Positions 11,606 through 23,544 of a stretch of DNA of 64,000 nucleotides are shown in pieces (the stretch's first letter is position 1; every line of letters starts with the position of its first letter). The notes under the pieces are model-generated. The model saw only the letters and a program-made list of their open reading frames with translations, was not told the DNA's origin and did not search any database. Source of the stretch: Osedax fenrisi (lineage: Eukaryota > Annelida > Polychaeta > Sabellida > Siboglinidae); contig OZ025243.1 of assembly GCA_964019155.1 (NCBI GenBank), positions 13,214,944 to 13,278,943 of the forward strand, in the 5' to 3' direction. The position numbers and the translations under genes were made by a program.

Positions 11606-13419
11606 GATATAATTTCAATGTGTAAGCGTATCATAAAAATAGTATATTTAGATAAATTCTTTATAAAATCACTGACATATATTTATGATATGATTGCGGT
11701 TGTCGATATAAAACGCGCTGCCTAAATATTAATTATTTTCAATATACCATGATAGTAGTTATATCAAGAACATATGTCCTTTTCATGACCATATGGTTAT
11801 ATGTTCCTATTTAAATACATGTAAAATGTACATTATACCACAACAAATATCATAATATACAATGTATCATTATTATAAGTGTATATATATACACCTGTGT
11901 ATATACTTTATAATATATCTATACTATCCTACCAAAGATTTTGCGAAGCACAACATTTACCCCTTCGGAAAATCTTTGATCCTACTATATATAGTATATA
12001 TTAATACATTATAGACTATATTTAGATTGTAAAAATATACACACTATGTACATAATAGTTAAAATCATATATATAGGTATTATAAATATATACTACCTAT
12101 TAGTTTATAAAATAATTGGTTTATAATATATAGTATATTTTATATATCCCCATTTAGTAAATCATATTTATATATCGACATCATAATTCCTAGCTATCAA
12201 TATTGATAACACGATAATAAACCATATATTGTATTATATATATATATAAATATTAAAGATAGTATTACTAATTACCCTTATTTATAGTATTGTTAAGAAT
12301 CCTAATATAAATGTATATATAATATAAATGTTTAAATTAGTTATTTTTATCCAATTTATCTGATTTTTATTTAATTTATTAAACATAATAAAATAATGAT
12401 ATGTATGTTAAAAGTATAACAATATATTTTTATATTTAATTTTAATAATCTATATAAAAACTATATGTTGTAAGTAGTTAAATTTAAGACTATAGCAATG
12501 CCTTGGTGTTATTAAATTATTCTAAATTAATGATATGTAATATATATTTATAAATATATTTATATATATTCATAAATATTCACTAGAAATAAATATAAAA
12601 TGATGATAAATAATTTAATAAATTATATTATCTTTATATAAACTATAGTTAATTCAGATATTTTAAAATAATGTTGGATTTTTCAAACCTAACATTTATA
12701 TATCTTTTTATAATATGATATAACTTTATTAAAGTTAAATGGATTTGTTTAAAAAAAATAACCATATTTGTATAATAATTTACGATTCTGGAATGTTATA
12801 ATATTATTTATAAATCTATGAATATGTTTATAAATTATACACTTCACATTTATTTAGTGAAATCCTATATGTATTATGATATTTCAATAATGTTTATAAC
12901 ATGGATAGGGTTTTATTTAGTTTAATATACTCGTATATATTTAAAATTTCAAAATTATTTAAAAAGCATTTAAAAAGTATATAAATATATAATTTTAAAT
13001 TAAATTTTAATATAATTAAAGTTATAGATAATTATCTCAATAAAATAAACTATAACCCAGATATTTTAATACAATAATATTATCTCACGATATTATATAA
13101 ATGATAATTGCTTAATTGAATTAAGGTATATGGTTAATTACATAAATAATAATATATTATATTCACAAGATATATAATGAAATAGAAAATAAAATGTATA
13201 TACTTTATTAATTTATATGCATATATCGCATATTTTAAATGTATCTATATCAAGCATCGATATAAAGAAATAAATCGATATTTCTTTATACCGATGATAT
13301 CAAGTTGATAATATCAACACATAAATCATAACACCAATGTGTACATGAATAACACTGTATATATTAATATATATATATATATAATCGTTTATAATTTCAT
13401 CGCATATTATGAAATTATA
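11606..13419. other. AT-rich, no gene seen
   Basis: No reading frame with a non-repetitive translation. The only structured spot is the short inverted motif at 11931-11978. Confidence 0.6.
11931..11978. repeat. Short inverted motif ACCAAAGATTTTGCGAAG ... CTTCGGAAAATCTTTG
   Basis: Two arms of about 18 bases flank a 13-base spacer. Variants of the same arms occur at 32534-32564, 53438-53486 and 61052-61070. Confidence 0.7.
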
Positions 13420-13439
13420 TATATTTTTTATTATTATTA

Positions 13440-13575
13440 TTTTCTTAATTGATTTTGATAAATTCTTTCTCACACATTTCTTTTTTGCCGGTGTCTGCTC
13501 CAAATGTTGTTTATATGGAGATGATGTAATTATTGCGGTATAGCCCTTTCTTTTTCCTAAGGTTGTATTTTTCCT
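13440..13575 (-). pseudogene. C-terminal fragment of a pogo/Jerky-like transposase
   Basis: The minus strand reads RKNTTLGKRKGYTAIITSSP, then YKQHLEQTPAKKK. The basic GKRKG, ITSSP and YK-LE pattern is the tail that follows the DDE domain in many Jerky/pogo-type proteins of invertebrates. A DNA-binding fragment of the same kind of protein lies at 15072-15204 on the same strand. No DDE domain is visible between them; that interval holds (AT)n and two SINEs. The reading becomes low complexity below 13440. The match is from memory of the family, so confidence is moderate. Confidence 0.45.
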
Positions 13576-13607
13576 ATAATATTAATTAATATTGTAAGTT
13601 GATAAAT

Positions 13608-13611
<4 letters not shown>

Positions 13612-13661
<50 letters not shown>

Positions 13662-13669
13662 TATATATA
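13612..13669. repeat. (AT)n microsatellite
   Basis: About 28 AT dinucleotides almost without interruption. Confidence 0.95.
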
Positions 13670-14114
13670 TATAGATATCATATATGTATATCATCTATAG
13701 ATGATTAGTTTAAAATATATAGTATAGTAATATACCGATTTTACTACTCGATAAAGTAAGATTCGATTAAAGCACGTTGACTAAATTATTAATTTGAGAA
13801 TAATGCAAATTATATATTGTACAGTAATATGTTAATATAATTATAAATCCGTTTATAATAAATTATTATTATATATAAAATATTAAAATGTTACTAATGA
13901 TTTTAATTAAATGTATATATTCAATTATTATATATTAATGTATAAATATGTGCAATGTTAATATGTTATACTGTATAACTTAAGTTGTATAATCAACAAC
14001 ATATTATCAACAACATAATCAACAACATATATGTATATAGAATTAATAACATATATACTATGTATTATATTATATAGCTATATACATATATAGTATATAG
14101 TATATACATATATA

Positions 14115-14146
<32 letters not shown>

Positions 14147-14157
14147 TATATATACTA

Positions 14158-14505
14158 AACTGCTTGTGTGCACACATGGCTCGGTGGCTAAGGCGTCATG
14201 ACGGACAGTGTCCGTCAGAAACAACTTGTGTGTCCGTCGGACACACAAGCAGTAGGACACGGGTTCGACCCTCGTCCGGACCATTCATTAATTTTATAAA
14301 TGGGTCTTAAAATATTATTTAGAAGTGATCTTATATAATTGTGTATAAATAAATGATCGGCTCTCGTTAAAACCATGGATGCCTTAACATGAGAGCGGCT
14401 TCGAAGGGACATTAGAGCCATATATGGTTATAAGTGAAAACTTCATCTAAGTTCCTGGATGGGATGAAAGGACTCCACCAAATAAAAATAATAATAACAA
14501 TAACA
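14158..14505 (+). mobile_element. tRNA-derived SINE, copy 1
   Basis: The head carries an A-box-like tggctcggtggctaagg (14177-14193) and a B-box gggttcgaccc (14261-14271) of RNA polymerase III promoters. The body (about 14275-14480) is shared with the copies at 14521-14842 and 54312-54620, including gtccggaccat, agaagtgatcttatataatt and gcttcgaaggga. The tail is a run of aataataacaataac. The head has two nested hairpins: gacggaca/tgtccgtc around 14202-14218 and cttgtgtgtccg/cggacacacaag around 14225-14249. It starts next to an (AT)n tract. A functional tRNA is excluded by the long insertion between the boxes. Confidence 0.85.
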
Positions 14506-14520
14506 ATATATATATATTTT

Positions 14521-14842
14521 TATTGCTATTGTTATTTTTATTTTGTGGAGTCCTTTCATCATTTACATTTATAGCTATATTATATAGCCTATATATCATA
14601 TATTATATATGCCATATATAATATATATTATATGGCTCTAATGTCCCTTCGAAGCCCCTCTCATGTTAAGTCATCCATGGTTTTAATGAGAGCCTATCAT
14701 TTATTAATACACAATTATATAATATCACTTCCAAATAATATTGTAAGACCTATTTTTATGGTCCGGATGGGGCTCGTATCCATGTCCTATATTATACTGC
14801 TTGTGTGTATGACGCATTAGCTAACTGAGCCACACAGGCAGT
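14521..14842 (-). mobile_element. tRNA-derived SINE, copy 2 (inverted)
   Basis: Reverse-oriented relative of copy 1. On the minus strand it begins ctgcctgtgtggctcagtta and carries a mutated B-box (ggatacgagcccc). The body matches copy 1 through gtccggaccat and the tail contains ttattgttattg on the plus strand. The two copies are tail to tail with about 15 bases between them, so a transcript through both could fold into a long hairpin. Its head abuts an (AT)n tract at 14843-14866. Confidence 0.82.
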
Positions 14843-15071
14843 TATATATATATATATATATATATATCTTTATATAGTTAAATAATTTAATTCCATATAT
14901 TTTTATAGTACACATTTTAAATTTTATATTTATATACTATAGTATATTACGATTAGTATACTAATTGTCATGTATACTACAATAATGGTACACATTATAA
15001 GTATGACACTGTATTAATATTTCATATCACATAATCATATACAATACTATATATATATTAAAATATATTAC

Positions 15072-15204
15072 CTGATGTTTGTTCCGGAGTTCTAAGAGTG
15101 AGACAATGATATATATTCCTGAAGCCCCGTAACCAATATATTCCTGCCATTTCATTTTCAATATTGAATCGATGTATTGAATCAATACAATTTTTATTTG
15201 CCAT
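15072..15204 (-). pseudogene. Exon for a CENP-B-type HTH of a pogo/Jerky-like transposase
   Basis: On the minus strand the stretch from ATG 15204 includes NEMAGIYWLRGF and LTLRTPEQTS. This is close to the AG-x-WL-x-GF...LSLR-x-PE-x-TS pattern at the end of the CENP-B-type helix-turn-helix in pogo/Tigger/Jerky transposases. It ends at a good donor, TCAG|GTAAT, in phase 1. The reading continues upstream of the ATG for about ten codons to a TAA, so the true 5' limit is unknown. No other helix-turn-helix or DDE exon is visible nearby, so I treat it as a remnant together with 13440-13575. Confidence 0.5.
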
Positions 15205-15574
15205 TTCGTTCAAATTAATCGGCTTACATTTGCATTAATAATGTGAGACATATTAAACTAATTAATTAAAACATAAATGTGTAGCTGAATATAATTAAGA
15301 CTAAATGGGATCGTGCTTACCCAATTTAGGAACATTTTTTAGGAACGCAGTGCGTGAAATCATTGAAATGAATTAAATAATATATTTCTGTGATTAGGGG
15401 CGTGATTTAATATATCATTAGTTTTTAATAAATCATTATTTTAAAATTATTTTAGGTTCAACATATACTATATAACATTTAAGATATATATAATATATTA
15501 TATATATATAATTAATTGTGTATTATATGTATATTTACGTGTGTGTGTGCGCATGTATGTTGTATGTATGTATG

Positions 15575-15586
15575 TATTATTTAGTA

Positions 15587-15626
<40 letters not shown>

Positions 15627-15800
15627 ATATATTATTAATAATATCAATACTATATATAGAGATATATAAATATATATATAATAGTATATATATATTATAT
15701 ATATACAACGTATATATAAGTATATATATAACGTATATTATATAAGTAAGTAAGTAATTTATATTAAGTAATATATATTATCTATATACTATATATAGAG

Positions 15801-15856
<56 letters not shown>

Positions 15857-15888
15857 GTATATATATTATATATATAATATATATATAC

Positions 15889-15946
<58 letters not shown>

Positions 15947-15978
15947 GTATATATATTATATATATAATATATATATAC

Positions 15979-16024
<46 letters not shown>

Positions 16025-16062
16025 CTCTATATATAGTATTGATATTATTAATAATATCTATA

Positions 16063-16122
<60 letters not shown>
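15575..16122. repeat. Large AT-rich palindrome
   Basis: The left arm contains attattaataatatcaatac then tatatatagagatatataaa; the reverse complement occurs at about 16010-16060. The central part alternates (AT)n with ataatagtatatatattata blocks that repeat in inverted order. The left-arm sequence from tattatttagtagaatata onward recurs at 22870-22890 (inverted) and 23005-23090 (direct). Confidence 0.8.
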
Positions 16123-16125
<3 letters not shown>

Positions 16126-16670
16126 TGAAATCAGTTTATAGACAATTTTCTAAGGAGGATCATTGAAAGCTATAATTAGCTTTATTAAGTCGATACCTCC
16201 ATAGTATATGAATATAATAGCTTTGGGACATTTATACAATAATAATAAGACTTGTGTACTAGAATTCAATATAATAAGAGTAAAGAAATATATATAAAGA
16301 GAATAATAATAATAATAAAAATAATGTCCCTCAGCGTATTTCATCATGTTTCATCAATCCATTAAATAAACTAATAAAATAAAATGTGTTAAAACTTGTG
16401 CAAACAAATATAAAACAAAAAGTGCGAATAAAAAATTATTGAAATGTAATAACATAAAATGATTCAAATGGTTTAGTATATACAAATTAAAATAAAGTAT
16501 GTTTAAAACTTGTGCAAACAATTATATAACAACAAAGTGCGAATAAAATAATAAAAAATGATAAAAATATAATAACATAAAAATGACCCAAGAAGTTTTA
16601 AATATAAAAATTTTAAAAATTGACGAAGATTAAAAATATTAAAAATGATTAAAATGCTAAAATATAAAAA

Positions 16671-19653
16671 CTAATATTTATTTAAAAAGTAATTCTTTAA
16701 TACTTTTTTTAATTTGTGTATATTATGTATATTTTCAGATTTTAATATATTATTACTCATTATATTATTATAGTATTTTGGGCCTTTAAAAAAAATTGTG
16801 TTTTGAAATTTCGTTGTTTTCATTAATAGTAAAATAAATCTTGTTTTGTCTTTATTATAAATAAAAAATGTATCTAGATTAATGTTATAGTTATTATGTA
16901 AAAGGTTATATAAAAATAATATTATTCTAAAAGTTATGAGTTCATTCAATTTTAAAATAGAATTATATTTAAACATATTATTAGTGTGTGATAAACGAAT
17001 CAGAGGTAATTGAGACTTGTCTATCATATTTTTATTGATAATTCGAATTGTTTTTTTTTGTATTAATACTAGTTTTTTTAATCTATCTTCATAAACATTA
17101 CCCCATATTTCTATTCCATATGACATATTTGATAAAAATAGTGAATTATATAATATAATTAAATTTCGTAGGTTAAGAAATTTTAGCTTCCGAAAAAGAT
17201 ATACAATTTTTGATAATTTATTACACAAATTTATAATATGAAACGAATATGTTAAATTACTATCTAATATAATACCTAAAAACGTATATCTATCTACTAT
17301 TTCTATGTTCACATTATTTAAATTTATATTATTTATAATTTTTGTATTAAAATAAGGAAGTATTTTAGTTTTTTCAATATTCAATTTTAATTAATTTATA
17401 TTAAACCAATGACATAATCTATCTAAATATAATTGCATATTACTACTCAATTCTTCATTTGAATTTGCAAATATAGAGAGTGATGTGTCATCTGCATATA
17501 TATTTAAATTTATATTATCATCATTATTAAATATATTTGATATGTCATTAATAAATATAATAAAAAATAATGGACCTAATACTGATCCCTGAGGAACACC
17601 AAAACGTACATTTCTAACAGATGATACAGTATTATTTATTCGAGTTTTAACTTTTCTATCTAATAAATAATTTTTTAAAAACACATTTACATGACCCCTA
17701 AAACCACAGTATTCTAATTTTTTTTAATAAAATGTCGTGGTCTACAACATCGAACGCTTTTTTAAGGTCTAAAAATAGCGTAGCAATTTTTTTATTTAAA
17801 CTATGTTTAGTAAATAAAAAATGTTGTAAGTTAAAATGTGAAAGGGTAGTATTGGATTTTTCTACAAATCCATATTGGTTATCATTAATTATTTTATTTT
17901 TATATATAAAGTCCATCATTCAATTATAAATTATTTTTTCGAAGATTTTACTAATTTGCGGTAGTAATGAAATGGGTCTATAGTTGATTATCTGTTTTTT
18001 ATCATTTGCTTTAAATACTGGTTTAATGATAGAAATTTTCATATTATCAGGAAATTCAGAATTAGCCAAGCATAAATTAAATAAATATTCTAATGGTTTA
18101 GCAATAGAATTTATTAAAAGCTTGATTAATTTCATGTCCCAGTTATTTATATCTTTGGATGATTTAGATTTCATATTAAGTGTAATATTAATTATTTCCT
18201 TATCAGTAATAGGTAAAAAATAAAAACTGTTCTCAATAGAGTTTAAAAAATATCTAAAATCATTATCATTAGTTATATTATCATTAGTCATATTATCACT
18301 AGTCATATTATCATTAATCAAATTATCATTAGTCATATTTTTATTTAAAAAACTTTCATTTATTTTAAAACCCACATTTGAAAAATAATTATTAAAATGT
18401 TCACATTGATCTTTTATATTTATAATTTCTTTTCCTTCATATTTAAGTATTTTGGGTAATTCATCAACATTTTGATTAATTATAGTGTTCAAATGTGTCC
18501 AATTTTCTTTTTGATTACAATTTGAAAAAATATTTGAGTAATATTTATTTTTTTCATATTTTATATTTTTATTAATTTTATTTTTTAGTTTTTTATATTT
18601 AATAAATATGATAGGGCAGTTTTTAGTTTTATATGTGTTAAATAATTTATTTTTTTTTCTTATTGCATTTTTCAATTTACTTGTAAGCCATGGATTGTTA
18701 ATGCTATTTTTATTTATTTTTTTTCTAGATATGGGACAAAATTTATTAAACATTTCATTTAATTTTATTACTAATTCATCATAAAATATAGAAGGATCTG
18801 TAATTGTGTAAAAATGGTCCCATTTATAAATCGATAATGTATTTACTAATGCATTAATATTATGCATATTTCTGATATATACATAGTCACAACTTTTAGT
18901 ATAGTTATTTTTTATATTCAAAGTAGTAAATACAACAGAATGATCAGATATATCTGTATTAATAACACCATTCAATAAAATTGAATTACTATTTGTTAAT
19001 ATGTTATCTATTAATGAATTCTTATAAGTTGATAATCTAGTTGGTATTTTTATTAAATTATTTAGGCCTAATTGTGAAATAGTATTATTAAAATCAATTG
19101 TGAATGGATTAAAAACATCTAAAAAATCAATATTAAAATCACCACAAATAAAAATTTCAGAATTAATATATTTTAAAAACAAATTATAAAAGAAATCATT
19201 AAAGATAGTTCTATTAATATTTGGAGCTTTATACAACCCTGTGATTATTATAGGTTTATATTTAAATTTTAAATTTAATTGTATACTGATTATTTCTAAG
19301 TCATCATCAATTGCTGTTGATAAGTCTTCTATATATAAACAATCTAAATTTATGTGAGCAAAAATTGCAACTCCTCCACCTTTTTTTTTAATTTTTAGTA
19401 TACGATTTGTTTTATACATTTTGTAATCTGTTAGATATATTAAAGGATCATCAGTATCAGTTAGCCATGTTTCAGTTAGTACTATTATATCTGGTTTACT
19501 GACTAATGTATCCAAAAATATATTAAATGTATTGATATTGTTATTGAAACTTCTAATGTTTAGCATCAATATAGTTATATTTAACGTATTATGTATATTA
19601 TTATATTCCTTAATAGTATAATAATCTGTGTTTTGAATTGTATTATTCATCAT
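16671..19653 (-). pseudogene. LINE A ORF2: AP endonuclease plus reverse transcriptase
   Basis: The N-terminal APE-type endonuclease shows LTETWL, GLYKAPN, CGDFNIDFLD and ISDHSVVF (about residues 55-270). The RT follows with NYRPISLLPQISKIFEK, FLDLKKAFDVVDHDILL, GVPQGSVLGP and the catalytic YADD. The C-terminal region has YGIEIWG and VLIQKKTIRIINK. Three lesions break it: TGA at 17920-17922 where the family usually has Arg, an extra A in an A-run near 17716, and TAA at 17391-17393. Start ATG 19653 overlaps the ORF1 stop by 11 bases. Product identity is secure; which named CR1/Jockey subgroup is not. Confidence 0.9.
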
Positions 19654-20368
19654 ACTGTTGTGATTCAGATACTATAGATATTGTTTTAAAGGAATTATTT
19701 AAAAATATTACTTTATATTTAACATCATCAGTTGAATTACTTTTTGCCTTTTTTATAAGGTCTGATTGAATAATAAGTTGATCTATAGAAAATTCATGTG
19801 TTATTCCAACTTTATTAAATTCAGAATCTTTTAATTTAAATGCATGTTTGATTATATTAATTTTATCAGTTTCATTTTTAAAAATTACTTTTATAGGTCT
19901 AATTTTATTATTTTGTATCTTTTCATCATTTCGTTTTCCTAATCTATGGAACTTAATTACATTATTACATATAGAATAATCTGTAATAGTCTTAATTATA
20001 TTATTTACAAGTTTTAATTCAGTATCATATTTAATTTTATTATCTGCGAAGTCACTTTCATTAGCATTATATATTATTATTGATTTATTTTTTAAATTAT
20101 CACCATTAATTTCTGAAATATTTTTATTGATTGTCTTTTTAATAGTACTTTCAATATTAAGTAATTGTTTAGATGTAATATCTGCATATGTGGTATTGTT
20201 ATTATTATTTTTTTTATCTATATTATCTATTTTTATGATTAATTCATCAATTTTTTCATTAAGTTTAATTATTGTTTCAGTATTATTTTCTAAAATCTGT
20301 TTAATATTACCTTCAAATAATTCCTTTATATAATCCTTAATTTATGTTGACAATTCTAAATTTGTCAT
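19643..20368 (-). pseudogene. LINE A ORF1: RNA-binding-type ORF1 protein
   Basis: About 241 codons, very rich in Asn, Ile and Lys. An N-terminal coiled-coil-like segment (NNTETIIKLNEKIDELI) is followed by Thr-Tyr-Ala-Asp and a section (VIKFHRLGKRNDEK, then RPIKVIFKN) that looks like the RRM-like or single-strand-binding core of LINE ORF1 proteins. One TAA interrupts it at codon 9 (20342-20344), so a start further in is possible. It ends TATGATGAATAA, overlapping the ORF2 start in another frame. The role by family is RNA binding in the retrotransposition particle; the domain call is inference. Confidence 0.7.
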
Positions 20369-20388
20369 TCTAGATGACATATATATAC

Positions 20389-20420
<32 letters not shown>

Positions 20421-20427
<7 letters not shown>

Positions 20428-22034
20428 CAAGGTGGTAGTAAACTAGCTAAGAACATTTGTTCACCTAATACATCGTTCAACGACTACCTTAAAAATAGTA
20501 ATTATTATTCATTATTTTTATCTCCAATTACATGTAGTGAGGTCATTAAAACTATTGATAATTTTTCTCCAAAAATATCTAAGGATGAACTTGATATATC
20601 TATGAAACTCGTAAAATTAATCTCATCCACTATAGCTGAACCTTTAACATATATTTTTAATCTTTCTTTTTCAACAGGCACTTTTCCAAATTTGTTTAAA
20701 AAATCCAAAGTTATTCCCATCTATAAATCAGGTAATAAAAATGACTTTAATAATTATAGACCCATATGTTTGAATATTCAATTCTCGAAAATCTTAGAAA
20801 AATTGTTTTTTTCAAGATTACTTTCTTTCTGTGATTTTCATAACATAATTAGTAGTTCACAATTTGGGTTCAGGAAAGGCCTCAGTACCCTCCATGCTAT
20901 AGAAACCCTTCAAAAAGCTATTATTGATTCTCTGATCTCCAATAAATACTGTGTTGGCCTATTCATTGACTTAAAAAAAGCATTTGACACAGTCAACCAT
21001 GAAATACTCTTAAAAAAGCTTGACTTTTACGGTATAAGAGGATTACCTCTATCATGGTTATCATCATATCTTAAAGACAGAAGTCAATTTACAAATTATA
21101 ATAACTGTATGTCTACTACTATTAATATAGATATCGGTGTCCCCCAAGGTTCTATTCTTGGGCCGCTTCTTTTTCTTATATTTATTAATGACATGCCGAC
21201 CTGCTCTATTAATAATACTTTTATACTATTTGCTGATGACACCAATATTATAATTAGTGATTGTTCAGCCAACAAACTAAAAGTTAAATTACAGCTGACA
21301 ATTAATGAAATAATGTTATGGGTAAAATCAAATAAGTTGACAATTAACATTGATAAAACTCACTGCATGTCATTTAGAAATGATATAGAATTTGAAATAG
21401 AAATTGAAAATGAGCTTCTAGTTCAAGTATCTGAAACAAAGTTCCTTGGACTAATCATTGATAATTCATTGAACTGGAAATCTCATTTTCAATTTCTAAA
21501 GAATAAATTATTAAAAATATATTGGATCATAAAAAATGTATCTTTCTGCCTTAATGAATCAGCTATGATTACACTTTATTATGCACTTTTTTATCCCCAT
21601 TTAATTTATTGTTTAGAAATTTGGGGGCATACATATAAATCTAATATAGACTGTATTTATGTTATACAAAAAAAAGTATTAAAATTAGTTTTTTCTAAAC
21701 CTATAGATTTTAGTTCAAAAAAATTATTTATTGATCATAAGTTATTAAATATCTTTGATTTGTGTAAATATAAAACACTAATATTTATGCATAGAATATA
21801 TTATAAAACTTGTAGTCCAAGTATTTATAAACATTATAAAAGAATAACTAAAAAAAAATTAATACAAGAAGTACTTTTGATTTCATTCAACCTTATAATA
21901 AATATAAATATATGAATAATTCTTTAACGTCATATGGACCAAGACTTTGGAATGAATTAAATATTGATAAAAGAAAATTAGTATCTATTTCCCTTTTCAG
22001 TAATAATATTTTTAATTATTTTTTAACCTTGTGA
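20421..22034 (+). pseudogene. LINE B reverse transcriptase, 3' part of ORF2
   Basis: The RT blocks are complete: VIPIYKSGNKNDFNNYRPI, SSQFGFRKGLST, FIDLKKAFDTVNHEILL, GVPQGSILGP and catalytic FADD. The C-terminal part has CLEIWGHTYKSN and VIQKKVLK. The long frame runs to 21915; a frameshift near 21870 moves the real C-terminus (MNNSLTSYGPRLWNEL) to the next frame, which ends in TGA at 22032-22034. No endonuclease domain and no natural start codon remain because of the 5' truncation. Confidence 0.88.
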
Positions 22035-22693
22035 TTTTTTAATCTACTATTATTTTTCTACTTCAAATTATATTTTAACATTTTTTTAATTTTTAATAAG
22101 TTTACTATTTTTAATAAATTTTATCTTTACACAGACTTTTACATTGATTTCTCCTTTTTATCCATATTTTATACTATAATTACGCTTTTATATAATATTA
22201 TATACTATTTTTAATACATTTTATCTTTACTCAGACTTTTACATTTTACATTTTTACATTAATTTCTTCTTTTTTCCATATTTTATACTATAACTACTCT
22301 TCGACTTATGAAAACTATCTAAATATTTTTTACTTTGTGTAGATAATTTATAAATTTATTTTTGAATATTTGCCAAACATATATTTATTATTCTTTATAT
22401 TAAATTTTCATATATTTACTCTTCTTAACCTTTCTTGTCTGTTTTTAGTTTTTTAGTCGTTTTAGTTTTCTTAATGTTTATTTTGTTTATTTTTATATAT
22501 TATATGATGATTTTTGATAATTTTTTCAAGTCCTTCATAAGTACAATTATTTGATATTATTCATAATTAGATTTAGTGTAAACAGGAAGTCAACTTAGAT
22601 ATAACATTATGTTATATATAGTTTATTATTTTTTTCAGGAATTTATTATTCCAATTATAATTGTACTTTTTTAGGACTTGTCAAAATAATAAA

Positions 22694-22732
22694 GGGTAAT
22701 TGTCTCGATAAGCTCTGCTTCTACAATTACCC
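22694..22732 (+). other. LINE B 3'-end stem-loop
   Basis: Perfect 10-bp inverted repeat around a 19-base loop, just before the (AAT)n tail. By analogy with stringent-type LINEs and SINEs, such a 3' structure is a likely reverse transcriptase recognition signal. Confidence 0.65.
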
Positions 22733-22774
22733 GGTTGTTAAAACCAAATCTGATAATAATAATAATAATAATAT

Positions 22775-22779
22775 ATATA

Positions 22780-22828
<49 letters not shown>

Positions 22829-22897
22829 CTCTATATATAGTATTGATATTATTAATAATATATTATTATATATATATTCTACTAAATAATACTATAT

Positions 22898-22928
<31 letters not shown>

Positions 22929-23015
22929 ATATTATATATATTAAAAGTACATACGATATAAATATAGTATATATGTATGTATGTAAGTGTGTATGTATGT
23001 ATATATTATTTAGTA

Positions 23016-23057
<42 letters not shown>

Positions 23058-23205
23058 ATATATTATTAATAATATCAATAATATATAAATATATATAATA
23101 TTATTTATAAATAATACATACCACATACACACATACATGCACACACACATACATACATACATACATATATACTATATTTAAATCGTATGTACTTATAATA
23201 TATAC
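22775..23205. repeat. AT-rich foldback region
   Basis: aaagtacatacgatataaat then atagtatatatgtatgtatg at about 22942-22985 is matched in reverse complement at about 23150-23200. The block tatctctatatatagtattg followed by atattattaataatat at 22825-22860 is the inverse of 15640-15690. Confidence 0.75.
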
Positions 23206-23544
23206 ATATATATTAGCATATACATTATGTATAATATATAGGATATACACTATACTATAATCAAGGATTTATATCCTATATTTTCTATTTATAAATATGA
23301 ATTCATATATGATTCATAATTTTAATGCGCGGGTTTAATTTGTGCCAGCAGAAATTGCGTATGCTATTGCTCCTCCCCTATTATATAATCGCCGCCCGCA
23401 CTGGGTACATTTGGTAAAAGTGTTCCTAAATTGGGTATAATCCAATGGGATAACGATTACTTATAAATATATTTACTATAAAAGTGCGTATGTATCTTGA
23501 TATCTGATAAAATGTATTTTATTTTCCAATTATAAAAATAGTGC

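Larger units (their letters stand above)
16130..20368 (-). mobile_element. LINE A: CR1/Jockey-group non-LTR retrotransposon, near full length, inactivated
   Basis: ORF1 (19643-20368) and ORF2 (16671-19653) lie in that order on the minus strand. A 3' UTR of about 500 bases follows, with an imperfect 113-bp duplication (gtgcaaacaa ... aagtgcgaataa at about 16395 and 16508). It ends with a stem-loop (16154-16200; GGAGG/CCTCC and AAAGCT/AGCTTT). The 3' end touches an (AT)n tract. The 5' end, just above 20368, also borders (AT)n. Confidence 0.85.
20421..22765 (+). mobile_element. LINE B: CR1/L2-like non-LTR retrotransposon, 5'-truncated
   Basis: It starts inside the pre-RT region directly after (AT)n and lacks the endonuclease. 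The 3' end has a perfect 10-bp stem (GGGTAATTGT at 22694, ACAATTACCC ending 22732), then ccggttgttaaaaccaaatc and an (AAT)n tail. The same 3' end occurs alone at 60005-60080. Confidence 0.88.

Noticed and set aside
13300..13439. Continuation of the Lys-rich minus-strand frame below 13440
   Set aside because: The translation becomes Ile/Tyr repeats from AT-rich DNA and shows no family pattern.
14158..14275. Functional tRNA gene
   Set aside because: A and B boxes are present, but the cloverleaf is broken by long hairpin insertions and the sequence continues into a repeated SINE body and tail.
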